Assembly: GCA_021234155.1 (NCBI GenBank)
Contig: JAJEKV010000109.1
Location: 1,793,066-1,857,065 of the forward strand
DNA length: 64,000 nt
Reading direction: 5' to 3'
DNA from: Isoetes taiwanensis
Taxonomy: Eukaryota > Streptophyta > Lycopodiopsida > Isoetales > Isoetaceae
Below, piece by piece: positions 11,001 to 22,135 of the stretch. A model generated the notes under the pieces. It made no database searches. It saw only the letters and a program-made list of their open reading frames with translations, and was not told where the DNA came from. A program made the position numbers and the translations under genes. How positions within the stretch are numbered: position 1 is the first letter of the stretch; every line of letters begins with the position of its first letter.

Positions 11001-11686
11001 ATGATACTAGTTAAATATAGTTGTTCTTTTTCGCGCTCCTTGTGTAACAGTTCTAAACAGGAATCTTCTCTAGGTAGGATGTTGCACCAATGAATGTTGT
11101 AGATGTTCTTAGGTTCGGCATATCTTTATCTACCCACTTGTGACTAGTATGATGCATGCAAATGAAACAAAGACCAAAGTTTGAATCTGCTTGTTGGCAT
11201 GCTGGTGCTTGCAGAAAATGCTTTTCAACAACAAGAAAGACAGGGAAGGCCCTCCAACTGATGTTCATTGCTGTTGGACTGATGTTAGAACCCTGAAAGT
11301 AATGTGAATGGACATGTCCACTTTGCGAGGTGGGCAATGTCCTCTCAAACTCATCGATCAGGTTTTTGGTGCTATTTATCTAGGCCCTTATGAAAGACCA
11401 GGTCTTCGTGTTGATGACTTGGAAGAGTGACTTTCCAATGGAGGCTTTGTTCATTGAACAAGACCGTTGCCTTTGTCTGGCTGACTGCATGAGCGAGCCA
11501 TCAGATACATTGAATGTTATGTCTGAATGACTGCACGAGCTATCTAGTAGGCTGCATGCTTTGATAGTTGTTTCTTATTCATTAGTTGATTCTGAGGTAA
11601 ATTTGTCAGTGTGTTGTTGTTTCTACCAACCAGATTGTCGAGGTATAACAAACATCTTTATCTGACCTCATCCTATGAAATCTGGA
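11001..11686. other. Intergenic, no gene recognised
   Basis: The minus frame 11337-11053 (94 codons) has no recognisable motif. Nothing else supports a gene. Confidence 0.4.
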
Positions 11687-12040
11687 GCATCCGTATATCT
11701 AAGGAAGAAGCGGTTTATCCAGATACAAAATGGTGGTTTACCCAAAAAACCACCATTTTCTATCCGGATAGACCACAAGCAAATTGAACGGTGTTGATGT
11801 TCCGGGGACATATCATCTTTGGATTGATCACAGATTCGGTTCAAAAACCTTCTACATTGCCTTGCCTTTCTCTAAAACATCGATTGATAAAGAGAGGAAG
11901 AGATTTGGGCAAGAGCCAAGCGGGATCAAAGAAAAGCAGTACAAGAAACTTATGATTCAAGCTTGAAATCAGGAGCATTTGGATAAACCACTTTTGTGTC
12001 CGGATAAACCACTTTCAGCTATAGATATACGGACGCCTAT
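11687..12040. mobile_element. MITE-like non-autonomous element with ~50-bp inverted ends
   Basis: The left end (ATCCGTATATCTAAGGAAG...GGTTTATCC) is complementary in order to the right end, whose reverse complement reads GTCCGTATATCTATAGCTG...GGTTTATCC, followed by a second GGTTTATCC on that side. Inside the left end sits a further perfect hairpin, AAAATGGTGGTTT facing AAACCACCATTTT (about 11738-11770). The ~350-bp size, terminal inverted repeats and absence of a transposase fit a miniature inverted-repeat element. The terminal motif partly repeats again at 12042-12056 (AGATATACGAGCGTCC), so ends may be nested. A target-site duplication could not be confirmed. Confidence 0.6.
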
Positions 12041-12240
12041 CCCGTTGTAGATATACGAGCGTCCTACATTTGTCCTTTTAGGGCAACCCAAAGAAAAGCA
12101 TTACATTGGGTGGCCCATATGAATGATTCATGCCCTTTATCTCCATAAGGGACGCCTCACATGTAGCGTCTCCTGCGCCTCCCCAATGTGAACGTCCCCG
12201 GCAAGAATTTTGGGGCGTTCACATGTTGGACATCGCCGTC

Positions 12241-12303
12241 GCTACACCATCACCGGTTTTTGCTACACCAGCACCGGTTTTTGCTACTCGGTCACTGTTT
12301 TTG
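12241..12303. repeat. Three 21-bp tandem units upstream of ARL5
   Basis: GCTACACCATCACCGGTTTTT at 12241, GCTACACCAGCACCGGTTTTT at 12262 and GCTACTCGGTCACTGTTTTT-type at 12283 form three exact-period 21-bp units about 440 bp upstream of the ARL5 start codon. It may lie in the promoter region; no function is assigned. Confidence 0.85.
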
Positions 12304-12744
12304 CACCACAACTTCAAGATTGCTTCAAGATTTTACCTATTGTTGCAGGTGAAGACCGAAATTTACTGGAAACGGAGGTCAAGACGTCCAAACGCTGAAG
12401 CAGCCGGTCGATCAGGAACTGCTGGAGCAGTTTGACGTCCAACGGTTTGAACGTTGAGCCGCCCGGCAAAAAAACTTAACATGTGAATATCTTTTTTGTT
12501 ACTTGTGAAGCGTCCCTAACGCATCTCTACGTGGACGGTGACGCGGCAAAAATAGGAAAAAAGGGGCCGCGTATGAGAAATTGTTGTTCAAAATATGCAC
12601 CATAGCCGGCCCTCTGCCCTGTTGCGCACTATCCATCGATTATTGCCCTACTTCCCATCTTCAATTCCGGTCTCACTCCCACCTGCAGGATCCAGAAGCA
12701 TGTAAGTGCCTTATTATTCCTCTGAAGTTTTTGGGTGTTGTAGG
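12304..12744 (+). promoter_or_regulatory. Upstream region of the ARL5 gene (5' UTR/promoter, limits unknown)
   Basis: No TATA box can be assigned with confidence. GATGGGAGC at the start codon directly follows TGTTGTAG, which resembles a 3' splice site, and CAT|GTAAGT at 12698-12706 resembles a strong 5' splice site. The implied intron would be only ~42 bp, short for plants, so splicing of the leader from a more distant donor remains open. Confidence 0.3.
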
Positions 12745-13660
12745 ATGGGAGCTTTCATGTCCAGGATTTGGTTTATGCTGTTTCCGGCAAAGGAATATAA
12801 AATAGTCGTAGTTGGCCTTGATAATGCTGGCAAGACAACTACACTCTATAAGCTTCATCTTGGCGAAGTAGTGGTCACACAACCTACTGTTGGAAGCAAT
12901 GTCGAAGAAATTGTGTACAAGAATATCAGATTTGAGGTATGGTCTGTTGGAAATTGTTTAGGCCTGTTTTATTCTTGAGGATTTTGCTAGAATAGTTTTA
13001 GCGCTGATGGTGTAGTCAGATTTCTTCTATAAGTTGTTTCCCAAACGCTGTTACTCTTCTATCACATAACATAGATAATTGTCTGAACTTGGAAGCTTTG
13101 ATCTAACTAATAACATTAATATTTGCTACCACCAATAGACCTTCTTTCCAGGCTTACTGATAGTTTTAAAACTTAACTAAGAAGTGCAACACTTTTTGAT
13201 AATTCAGTCGGGATTTCTAGTTCATGTGCCTTCCTCTTAGTTTTCTCTACTGTTTAGGTTTTTTATGTCCATATGCCTTCTTCTTAGTCTTTCTACTGTT
13301 TAGGTATGGGATTTAGGTGGCCAAGAACGATTGCGGATGTCATGGGCAACATATTTTAGAGGGACCCATGCTGTGATATTAGTTGTTGATAGTACAGACC
13401 GTGCAAGGGTTGCAGTAATCAAGGATGAACTCTTTAGGCTCTTGCAACATGAAGATCTTCAGCAAGCAGTGGTTCTAGTATTTGCAAATAAGCAAGATTT
13501 GAAGGATGCAATGACACCAGCAGAAATCAGTGATGCGTTGTCACTGCATGCGATCAAGAATCATGATTGGCACATCCAGGCCTGCTGTGCTTTGACAGGA
13601 GAAGGGTTGTTTGATGGTTTAGGATGGATTGCACAACATGTTACTGGGAATAAAGCTTGA
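12745..13660 (+). CDS. ARL5: ADP-ribosylation factor-like GTPase 5 (ARL5 class), complete, two exons
   Basis: Join of 12745-12936 and 13304-13660, giving 182 residues, the usual length for ARL5. ARL5 proteins are ARF-family GTPases that cycle at the trans-Golgi and recruit tethering factors. In order: N-terminal amphipathic stretch with Gly2 ([19 protein letters not shown]; Gly2 is the usual N-myristoylation site in ARFs); P-loop GLDNAGKT at residues 24-31; switch I Thr48 in PTVGSN; DLGGQ at 67-71 with catalytic Gln71; NKQD at 126-129; CALTG at 159-163 contacting the base. All GTP-binding motifs are intact. The intron (12937-13303, 367 bp) lies between FE and VWDLGGQ, with donor GAG|GTATGG and acceptor TTTAG|GTATGG. 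The start is the ATG that gives the family-typical N-terminus. It is most likely an active gene. The very similar ARL8/ARF1 classes are less likely because the N-terminus and the SNVEE switch fit ARL5. Confidence 0.96.
13221..13306 (+). repeat. Tandemly duplicated 3' splice-site region in the ARL5 intron
   Basis: The block TTCATGTGCCTTCCTCTTAG...CTCTACTGTTTAGGTT (13221-13260) is repeated, slightly changed, as ...ATATGCCTTCTTCTTAG...TTTCTACTGTTTAGGTA (about 13262-13306). Each copy ends in the same pyrimidine tract plus TTTAG|GT. The distal copy is the acceptor that restores the ARL5 frame. Use of the proximal copy would add 45 bases, a multiple of three; the added frame runs GTT TTT TAT GTC CAT and then onward into CTT AGT CTT. 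Confidence 0.8.
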
Positions 13661-16075
13661 GCTTGGACATACATTTAATGGTATCTTTGGCTCGCTCATT
13701 CGAATATATCTGTCTGGTATGCTCTGCAGTTTGGAATATTGCTAGGTTATGTTTAGCCTAAATAATGCATGCCTGTTTTACATTTGAGGGCAAGGTCGAA
13801 CACATGATACAATCAAAAGAGGGCTGAAGGAAAATTGCTGGTAGACATAATGCTTACCCTAGGTGGAGGTAAAATATGAGCAGATAAAGAAGACATTTTA
13901 GATTCGATAAGATGTCTTCTAACCATAATTTGGGAGATTTTAAGCAATTCCCGTAGTTTGTTAAAATAGGTGTTTTCTTCTGGTAAGAGGAAGGGTAAAA
14001 TGGGCTAAATTAAGCTGCCTTGGTCTTTCAATAGCTAGTGCGTTCATAGTCAGTGAGAGTCTTCAAAAGTCAAATCCATCATATGCATTCCTGCATTAAG
14101 CAGCATCTTTTTGGCTTCGTATCTAAGGAAGTAGACTTTGAGTTATGAATTTAGAAAATTATTTTCCATCTAATTCAGATTGCTTGTTAATATCGAATGG
14201 CTGTCAATCTTGGTTCAAGGGTTAAAAAAGTGTTCAGACCCATTCCCTTCCAGCTTGGAAAGCTTAGTATCAAGTGCTTGTTGATGTGCTGTTTAAACTC
14301 GTACTCATTGGTTCTTGAAAGATGCTCAAAATTTGCAGATGGATAAAACAAAAATTGAATTTGCACAAATGGTCAAAGTCTTCTATTTTCCCTGCTCTCA
14401 TGGGTCAAGTCTAAATGCAGAAGCTATGCCTGTGGACTTCATGTACAATACTACAAAGTGCTTATAATATTACCTGAACAATTAGTGATGCCTTATTGTA
14501 AATATTACAAGAATTTGTCGCGACGACATTCGTTGCTACTGCTTTGTGCTTTTAGTTTGCATGTTGTAAATATGAATGTAATATGATGTTGACAATAACA
14601 TAGGCATATACAACATGGAATGATTTACACCTTCTAGTAAAATTTTAAATGGCTTTGAAGCTAGTGTATTTGTTCAATAAAGATTTGTATCTAGCATCCT
14701 TTGCTTCTTCCTATTCATGTATTCATTTTGCATGACGACGAGGCAAAATATTGAAGGTGCCATATATTGCCTTTTGCACTATAGCCAAACATGTGTTTTG
14801 CTTGTTCATTGGAGATGGAGACCCAAGCCTCCACTTGAATTCACTCAGATCCAAATTGTCCAAGCATTGTTCTACTCTTAGTTTGAATTACTTTTTTGTA
14901 CATGCTCTTTACATGAAACACCTCTACAGTATATTGCGACTTCCCATCTCCAATATATCTGAAATTAGAGAAGTCCATGAAACGGTGTTCATCTAATTTG
15001 CAGCTGCTAGTTCTAATTTGTTGCATTTCTTAAGGCACGTGTGCCACATATATAGGGCATATATACCTTACAACACTTGCAAGCACATAATATCGGATGA
15101 ATTGTTTTCCCTTGAAAATAACCACCTATTTAGAATCACATTCTACCATGCTTCTAATGCTAAACAGACCTCTAGTATTATTCATATTGGCAATTATACA
15201 GCATGGCAGAATTTCAAGCCTAGTACTATGGTTTGTATATCTCTATGTTGATGAGGAAAAAAAGCTAGCTCTAGAGGAGCAGAGGAAGGACAGTACACAA
15301 ATTACTATGCATTTAGGGGTCTCACATATTCACTATTTAGTAAGGGCTGCCAGAGTGAAGGCAAGTCTAGCAAAAACACCATTCAATGGTGTAGTATCCA
15401 GTTATGTTGTGCTATGTGTCTTCAAAACTTTATCTCTTTCAAGGTGTTTTCCTCTACATTGCTTTATGCTGAGCATCCTGTCTTTCCTCTCACGTTGTAG
15501 CAGTAGTAGCACTTGGAAGACATGTATAACGTTATGAAAATATAAGCATCATATGTTTAGATGATGAATCCACATATGTTAGTCCCCTGGGATGTTCAAT
15601 GATCCTCTAGCTTCTTTCTGCCATATTTGCTTCATCTATATCCATATTTGCTCCATCACGAAAATGGATGGCCATTGGAAAGATTATGTTGTAATTACAC
15701 ATTCAATAGCAGAATCGTTGGTACTCTAACTTGGCTACTCATGTAAGTGTTAGAAAGGAAGTTATTGATACGCTCTTAGAGACAAGTTCAGAAGCAAGAC
15801 TGAGACTAAAAAGGTCTTGTTTCGGCAGTCGCCGCCGCTGCTTTGTGCTTTTAATTTTCATTTTGTTAAGTGCTTTGTGTTTTTTATTTGCATTTTTTGA
15901 AGATGGATGCATATCTACATATTTCATCATAACTTAAGATGATTTTGAGCTAGATATTTTGTCCAATAAGATTTGCATTATGTCGATTGCTTCTTCTTAT
16001 TCATTATTCAGTCTATGCATGTAAAACATTAAAAGTTGGTGTTAGTGCACTTTTGAAAATTCACGGAGTTCGTTG
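13661..16075 (+). other. ARL5 3' flank with a diverged direct duplication
   Basis: The ARL5 3' UTR starts here. AATAAA occurs at 13651 (over the stop region) and at 14676. The stretch around 14530-14750 (CTGCTTTGTGCTTTTAGTTT ... TTCAATAAAGATTTG ... TTGCTTCTTCCTATTCAT) returns in diverged form at 15835-16020 (CTGCTTTGTGCTTTTAATTT ... TCCAATAAGATTTG ... TTGCTTCTTCTTATTCAT). No coding frame is supported; the 146-codon plus frame 15097-15537 has no known motif. Confidence 0.5.
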
Positions 16076-16149
16076 GAGCAATAGGTGTCGGGTTACCCAA
16101 GTAATTGCACTTGAGCAATAGGTGATGGGTTACCCGAGTAATTGCACTG
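16076..16149. repeat. 37-bp tandem duplication
   Basis: GAGCAATAGGTGTCGGGTTA at 16076 repeats as GAGCAATAGGTGATGGGTTA at 16113, each running to AGTAATTGCACT. Confidence 0.88.
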
Positions 16150-16548
16150 GTTTATAGATGCTACAATGTGATGTTGCATTTGTTGGACGATGTTTTTATT
16201 TATTACTTTATGTCAATGTAGTAAGTCGAAGGTAGAATGCAAACCCTTGTTCATATTCAATGCAAACCCTTTGATTTATAGATTGCAATGATAAACAATC
16301 AAGAACAAAGTAGGGAGAGTGTTTACAATGTTTGCAAAGTATGATAGCATATAGTTGAAGGGAGAGACCTACAAAATTAGTTCTGTTATTTGCAAATGTC
16401 TAAGTGTGATATGCCAACAAATTGTGTGCATCTCGAATTCACAGAATTATGTGCTGCAGTTAGAGCCCTGGTATTGCCAACATTGCCACAACCTCAAACA
16501 GAATGTTAAGAGAAGGCCTACTACTTGGATTAATTCTTAAGAAACAGG

Positions 16549-16622
16549 CCAATTTTTTTGAATTGCCCACATAGAGAGAAGTAAGCCAGTTTTTTTAAAT
16601 TGCCCACGTAGCCAGAAGTAAG
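16549..16622. repeat. 37-bp tandem duplication
   Basis: CCAATTTTTTTGAATTGCCC at 16549 repeats as CCAGTTTTTTTAAATTGCCC at 16586; both end in AGAAGTAAG. Confidence 0.88.
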
Positions 16623-18787
16623 ATTATATCTTATGCATTTGGGGATCGATGATTTGTGCTTTTATCTTGATACTACCTCTTTGAACACTCAGCTAGGGAG
16701 CTCGCTGCTAAAACTGTCCTCTCATTGAATGTTTTAAAAAAAAAGCGAATCTGGAGCTAGATTTTTCTGACAAATCAAGTTGCAGTTATGTAGCAAAAGG
16801 ATTGACAACACCTCGATTAAGTTAGTCGGCCCATAATTCAAGCACAAACAAAGTATTCCGTTGTATGAGTCCGCGTTGTCCCTATCTCAAACTCTTAAAC
16901 ATGGCCCGACAAGCAAGGCGGTGGATTAATATTTCTGTTTCTATCGCGTCTGAAAGAAAAGACTAAGTAAATCAATGCCTTTGCCTCAAATCAGAACTTC
17001 GTTCAGTAGTTTAATTGTTCCTATGGGCGCCCGGTATGGACTTCGCATGTGGACACCTGGGTTGGATTCTTTGTTGCCAATGGGCATAAAGCCGAAATAA
17101 TCCATTGCTTCAAATTTCAAGTTCCGGCTTCTTTAGCGGTCACGATCAAATCGGATCTTTCACGATGCTCGAAACTAACAAAAATGCTCCATCTCTCGAT
17201 TAACTTAATTCATCAAAAGATCTAAACGGGCAGTTATGCTTTACGCCCTCTTTCCTCTTCTAATTTCCAAACAAAATCTGATGTAATATAAAAGCCTACA
17301 TAATTCCTATGCTTTTGAAGGATGGTTGCCAATGGTTTCTTGACAAAAAGAAAGAATGGCTTAAGCCACATCCAACTCAAATTATCTTGTGATGTCGGAA
17401 CTATGATCTTAAATTAAGGCTAAATAGAGCTACGATAAGCGGGGAGCTAAGAACCCGATTTTTTACCTTGGTGGAACATCATAAGGCGAGGATCCATACC
17501 TTTGTGGAGCATCTTACGCTCTCATTTTCTTTTCAGCTTGTTGTGCCACTGCAAATCTAACACGGACACATGCATGCCTTCCACGATGGATAAACTTGAT
17601 GTTAGATCGGCTTTGCTCTCCTTTTCGGCGACCTCTTCTCGGCTTCTTTAGCTTGGATCGGCTTTGCTCTCCTTTCCGCAACCTCTTCTTGGCTTCTCCT
17701 TGCATTGATCCGAAATACGACCTTTGCCCTTTATATATAGCGCCAAACAATAGGCTAGAAACTTGCGAGAAAAATGGGTGAAAGCTTCACGCACATATTG
17801 AAACTTCGGGAGGAAACTAGCTCCTTCAAACTTTTGTTAGGGGTAATGTTAGGGTCTTGGCGCGGGCGATTGGCCGCACCAGCATAATGGCTTTTGCACC
17901 GAACATTCCCCTCAAATGTTAGGGCTAGGCCACATTTATGCGATGTAGCCACATTTAGCACATTTTGGACCTCGGTCTTCACATTTTACGGCGAGCTTAG
18001 CGAGGTCGGCTATGGCGGTCCATTAGCCGCTTGCCTTCCTTGTCCACTTTTTTGCTTGCTCGGTCGTCTTTTTTTGTGTTCGCGGTGTTTTGGGCGTTGA
18101 TTTTGGCTGGCGCCTCGATTTTGTGATTTTCGATTAGGCTGCATCTTTGGTCTTGATTCAGCATTATATGGCCGGCATTTTCCGCGGGTTTAGCATGATT
18201 ATTTTTTGTAAACTGAATGTTTGATGATTATTTTTCGTTATTTGGCATGATTTTCTTGAAATGCATGTGTCCTAACATGTTTTCTTGCGATTTTCGTCGG
18301 TTGGAGGTACATGCAGCGATTGGAGCATCATTTTTTCGCGAAGATCTTGATATCTTGGCGACATCTTCGGTAAAATGACGAGTTCTTGTTATTTTTGCAT
18401 GTTTGTGCGAAAATATGACCGATCCATGTGCTTTTTGCGGTTATGTGTCGTGGGTAACATGCAAGCCTATCCCGACCTTCCTTGCTTGCTTCCGTGCTTT
18501 CTTGCAAGCCTATCCGGAGCCTTTCTTATGCGGATCAATTTGCTATGCGATTAGTGTGTACCGTGCAAAACTTTATGCTTATAACTTGAGCTATTTCGCG
18601 TTACCCCTAAGGTGCAGTGATGGCTAAATACCTTGTTTTATGGCCTTTTATTTTTTGCTTTGTGAACATTATTGCTTATAAGGTTACGTTCTTTTGTCCG
18701 GCTTTGTAAAGATGGATGTTTCTATAGATCGGATAGGTGCTATAGATTATCGAGTGCCATAGATGATCGGATAAATTTCTTTGAGGC
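16623..18787. other. Intergenic, no gene recognised; contains one 51-bp tandem duplication
   Basis: At 17605 and 17656 the words GATCGGCTTTGCTCTCCTTT begin two 51-bp units that continue into ACCTCTTCT-GGCTTCT. Open frames across the repeat (for example 17750-17514, minus) are motif-free. The part from 17950 to 18650 is T-rich and moderately GC-rich with no recognised signal. The last few hundred bases may be 5' sequence of the recombinase pseudogene that follows. Confidence 0.45.
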
Positions 18788-20542
18788 GTGGCATTCCTTT
18801 GCCATGCTTTAAGTGTTGATGAGGAGGAAGTTACTGAAGATGTTGATAAGTTTTTGGAAGCCTTTCCTTCTGATAAGATTGATGAGTTTGCTGCTGAAGT
18901 AAAGGACAATGATTGGTATAATGTAGACAATAAGGATAAGGATGAGTTTTTAGCCTTGGATGATGAACTGATGAAGGAATCAGAATCTGGTGGTCTTCTT
19001 TAAGTGAAAAAGAAGAATGGAGATCTGTATCCCGCTGGCTGGTAGTTTTTTATGCAATTCTTTTAATTTGTTTTTATGCTGACTGTTTGTGTCTACAACC
19101 TTAGCGTTTTATACAGGGCTATTGGAAGAATGATCAGGAAAAATCAAGACAAAAGGATTGGAGAGACAGGAAATCAGGAAGTCAGGTTCAATATAATTAC
19201 TAATGAAATTTTCACTAGAGCTACCTATGCTTTTGTGTTAGCTGCCAGGAGGTCTAGTGTGCAAGGTGTTGGCACTAAGGCTGTTAGGGCACCTTCTATC
19301 AGATTCAATTTAGAAAGGGACCTGTTAGCAGATGTGGATCATCACATGACATTTAATCGGGGCTGTCAGAAGCGTCTGTGCTTTACCTTTGTTCAAGTTT
19401 TGGGATTAGGGCAGCGACAGAACTTTATAATTTGCTGGATGCTGATCTTTCTATTGGCAATGATGACTGTGGTGAGTTTATAGAATACAGTGAGAGGGAG
19501 AGTAAGAATTATCAGGTAACTGTAACAAGATATGATAGCAGTCATTTTAGGGAGCCTGTTCGCACGCATGAGGCAGATTTTGTCATCACTTTTAAGCAAT
19601 ATGGTAGGCATATGCCTGCCAAAGATAATGATGAACCTAGGAGTTTGTTTCTGACTTCTATTAACAGGCCTGCTGGAAATGTAAGTAGTTTGACCTTTTT
19701 TATCTTATTTCTTAGCTTGAGATTACTGATTGTTCCTTTTTAGGTTTGGTATTCCACCAATAAAGTTGGACTGAAGATGGTAAAATCTTGGCTTAAGACA
19801 ATGGGTCTTTAATTGATCATGGGGAGATCTCGAATAAATCTGGACGCGTTGCAAGTGTTACACGATTGGCGATGGCAGGTGTTCCAGCTGAGGTCGGTAT
19901 GAGAATCACAGGGCATCGATCACTTGAAGCGTATGAAAAGTAAGTGGTTGTAATTTCTGGTTGTAAAATGTTGTTATAATTTGTATTGATAATTTCTGTT
20001 TCTTAGGTATGACAGGACGAAGGATATTCAGATGCGTGCTGCTATGTCTATTATCTCCGATCCAGTTCTGAAAACTGGTGCTCCCAGGACTTATGAATCA
20101 GTGTTAGCTGCTGAAATTGAGAAGAAACAAATGAATGATTGCGTTGGTTCATCCTCTGCTCCATCTCATGTTTTAGTTGCAGTTGATCCAAATGAGAGTG
20201 TTGGCCGCCAAATCCGCGTGAAGGAGTCGATTACGTTAAGGGGAAGGAAATTGTGATCCCAATTTGTGTTTCTAAGGCTCCAAGTTCGGGAATGACAAAG
20301 AAAATGCTAGTACTCAGTTTAGTCTCTATGAGGGTATTTCTGATGAAGCTTTATTGGATTTGAAAATTCCATCGTCGAAAACTCTTGTCAGTGGTAATTC
20401 TCTGCAGCACGTTTCTAGTTTCTCCTTTTTAGGAAGTGTGAGCAATTGTTTCTTCATCCAATGCACTGATCCCAGTCAGATCAAAGACGCACTACAGAAA
20501 TATCATGGAGAATCTTGTAATTCTGATAAGTCTACCATCTGA
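18788..20542 (+). pseudogene. Crypton-like (DUF3504-type) tyrosine recombinase, intron-containing, decayed
   Basis: The fragments fit a tyrosine recombinase of the Crypton/KIAA1958-like type. Exon-like pieces in order: 18788-19041, acidic then KKKNGDLYPAG, matching the N-terminal motif before the catalytic domain; 19105-19680, with AIGRMIRKNQ, GCQKRLCFTF, then box I FGIRAATELYNL (catalytic Arg) and SERESKNY; 19744-19939, with VWYSTNKVGLKMVKSWLKTMG, then box II (NKSGRVASVTRL...RITGHRS); 20007 onward, beginning KYDR with the Tyr nucleophile. Introns of 63 bp (19042-19104), 63 bp (19681-19743) and 67 bp (19940-20006) have GT-AG ends; the last joins EAYEK to YDR exactly. The coding trace runs to about 20542. 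Breaks: stop at 19001, frameshifts near 19395, 19810 and 20240. The first residue of HxxR is Lys, not His. It is inactive now. Xer or phage integrases are less likely because of the introns and the VWY...GLKMVKSWLK block. Confidence 0.75.
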
Positions 20543-21920
20543 TAAAACTTGTTGAATGCCTGTAATGGCAAATGAAACTGCTTTTGAATGAAACTTTTGT
20601 AATGAATTGCAGATTGCTTGAAGCACTGCAAATTTTGAATGGAAACTGATATAAAATTTTGGTGTATTCTATTGGTGAATTGTATTGTGAATTTGAATTT
20701 GAATTTGAATGTATTATGAATTATAATATATATAGTAACAAGCTTTGCCAGATGGCACTAGCTAGGACAAATGGCACTAGCACCTACCCGTAGGAGGAGA
20801 AAGTCATAGGAAAATTATAGGATGTAAGAATGGTGATAATAAGGAGAAATGTGGCCTACCCTAACATTTCGTATGTATATACGTGTACAATTCAAATCAT
20901 AATTTTCCATTAGGGGCGCTAGCGCTTAAGCTAGCCCCTTATCTTCCTTATTACAATTATATATTAGAGATAAAAATACAAGTTAAAATGCATGAAGTTT
21001 CAAGCTTATGGGTATGTGAAAATCAACAATTTAATAGTGAAATTAGAAGAATTTGGTTCTTGGGGTAGTTGATTATGACCATAAAGCGGACCTCGAGAAA
21101 TGAAATTGTCTACTTTGCAATGGTTCGCGAATTATATGGATTTGAAAGTTGCTATTTATGGGTTTTATGGATTGGAAACCATTGTCTATTTGGATGCAAA
21201 AGTTAGGTTATTTTTGTACAGTTGGTATTCTGGATGGATAGGGAGCGATTTTGTGGGAATTTTTTATGGTAGCACAGCATCCTCTGGCGTGGTCATGACA
21301 AGCAGCAGCCAAGTTCTGGAGTTTCTAACCTCAGCTTGCCTTATACCTTGTGTGTTTTGCAAGAGCACAGTTTTTTGGTAAGGTTATGAAATATCAACGG
21401 CCATTAGTGCAGCCATCGATATCTTCATCTTTGTTCGTTGTGAACATGCTTTATTCTGAGTTGGTGGATTTGGCCATAGTGCAAGATTTAGTCATACTGC
21501 ATAGATTCTTTTATATACGAGCATGTATTTAATAGCGAAGTTACACCAATTTGTCCTTGGAGTAGTTGATTAAATGTCTTCGGATATCCTACACTAGGCA
21601 ATTCAAATTATTGCTAGCCCTTGGATTTGTGGATTTGCAATGATAGTTTGATACCAAGGGTCTTAGATGTGTACACGTGGCAGCCATTCCAAGAACCTTC
21701 CCCCACCATCTAAAATTGTGGCAGGAGAATTTGAAAAACACCCGAGCCTCTACATGTGCGAGCGTCTTACATATCATGTTTGAACCAAATAAAATACGGT
21801 GTTTTTCGTGGACCGCAATGAGTTTTTTTGTGTTGCCATGTTAAAACCAAAGCGAAGGAAAAAACACACGGGATTTTTCAAATTTTACGCTGGTTCAAAC
21901 ATGACAGTGGATGATAATTA
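20543..21920. other. Intergenic; short GAATTT microsatellite
   Basis: Four GAATTT units lie at about 20690-20712, probably in the 3' flank of the recombinase relic. An imperfect inverted repeat GGGGCGCTAGC / GCTAGCCCC sits at 20914-20939. No gene is supported. Confidence 0.45.
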
Positions 21921-22012
21921 CACGTGAGGTAAGCCACGTTGAATGATGGATGTATATCCCACCCGAGCCTCTACACGTGAGATAAGCCACGTTGAAGGAT
22001 GGATGTATGTCC
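21921..22012. repeat. 53-bp tandem duplication
   Basis: CACGTGAGGTAAGCCACGTT at 21921 repeats as CACGTGAGATAAGCCACGTT at 21974, each continuing into GATGGATGTAT. Confidence 0.88.
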
Positions 22013-22031
22013 AATCTCTGCAATACCCAGT

Positions 22032-22135
22032 GCTATGCCCTAGTTTATAGAGATATTGTCTAGAAAGGATTGCTATGCCCTAGTTTATAGTGTCTAGAAA
22101 GGATTGCTATGCCCTAGTTTATAGAGATATTGTCT
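22032..22135. repeat. Three tandem units of 40 and 34 bp
   Basis: GCTATGCCCTAGTTTATAG starts at 22032, 22072 and 22106. The middle unit lacks the six bases AGATAT present in the others. Confidence 0.9.

Noticed and set aside
19393-19611. Minus-strand 72-codon frame
   Set aside because: It is antisense to the recombinase box I exon and has no motif of its own.
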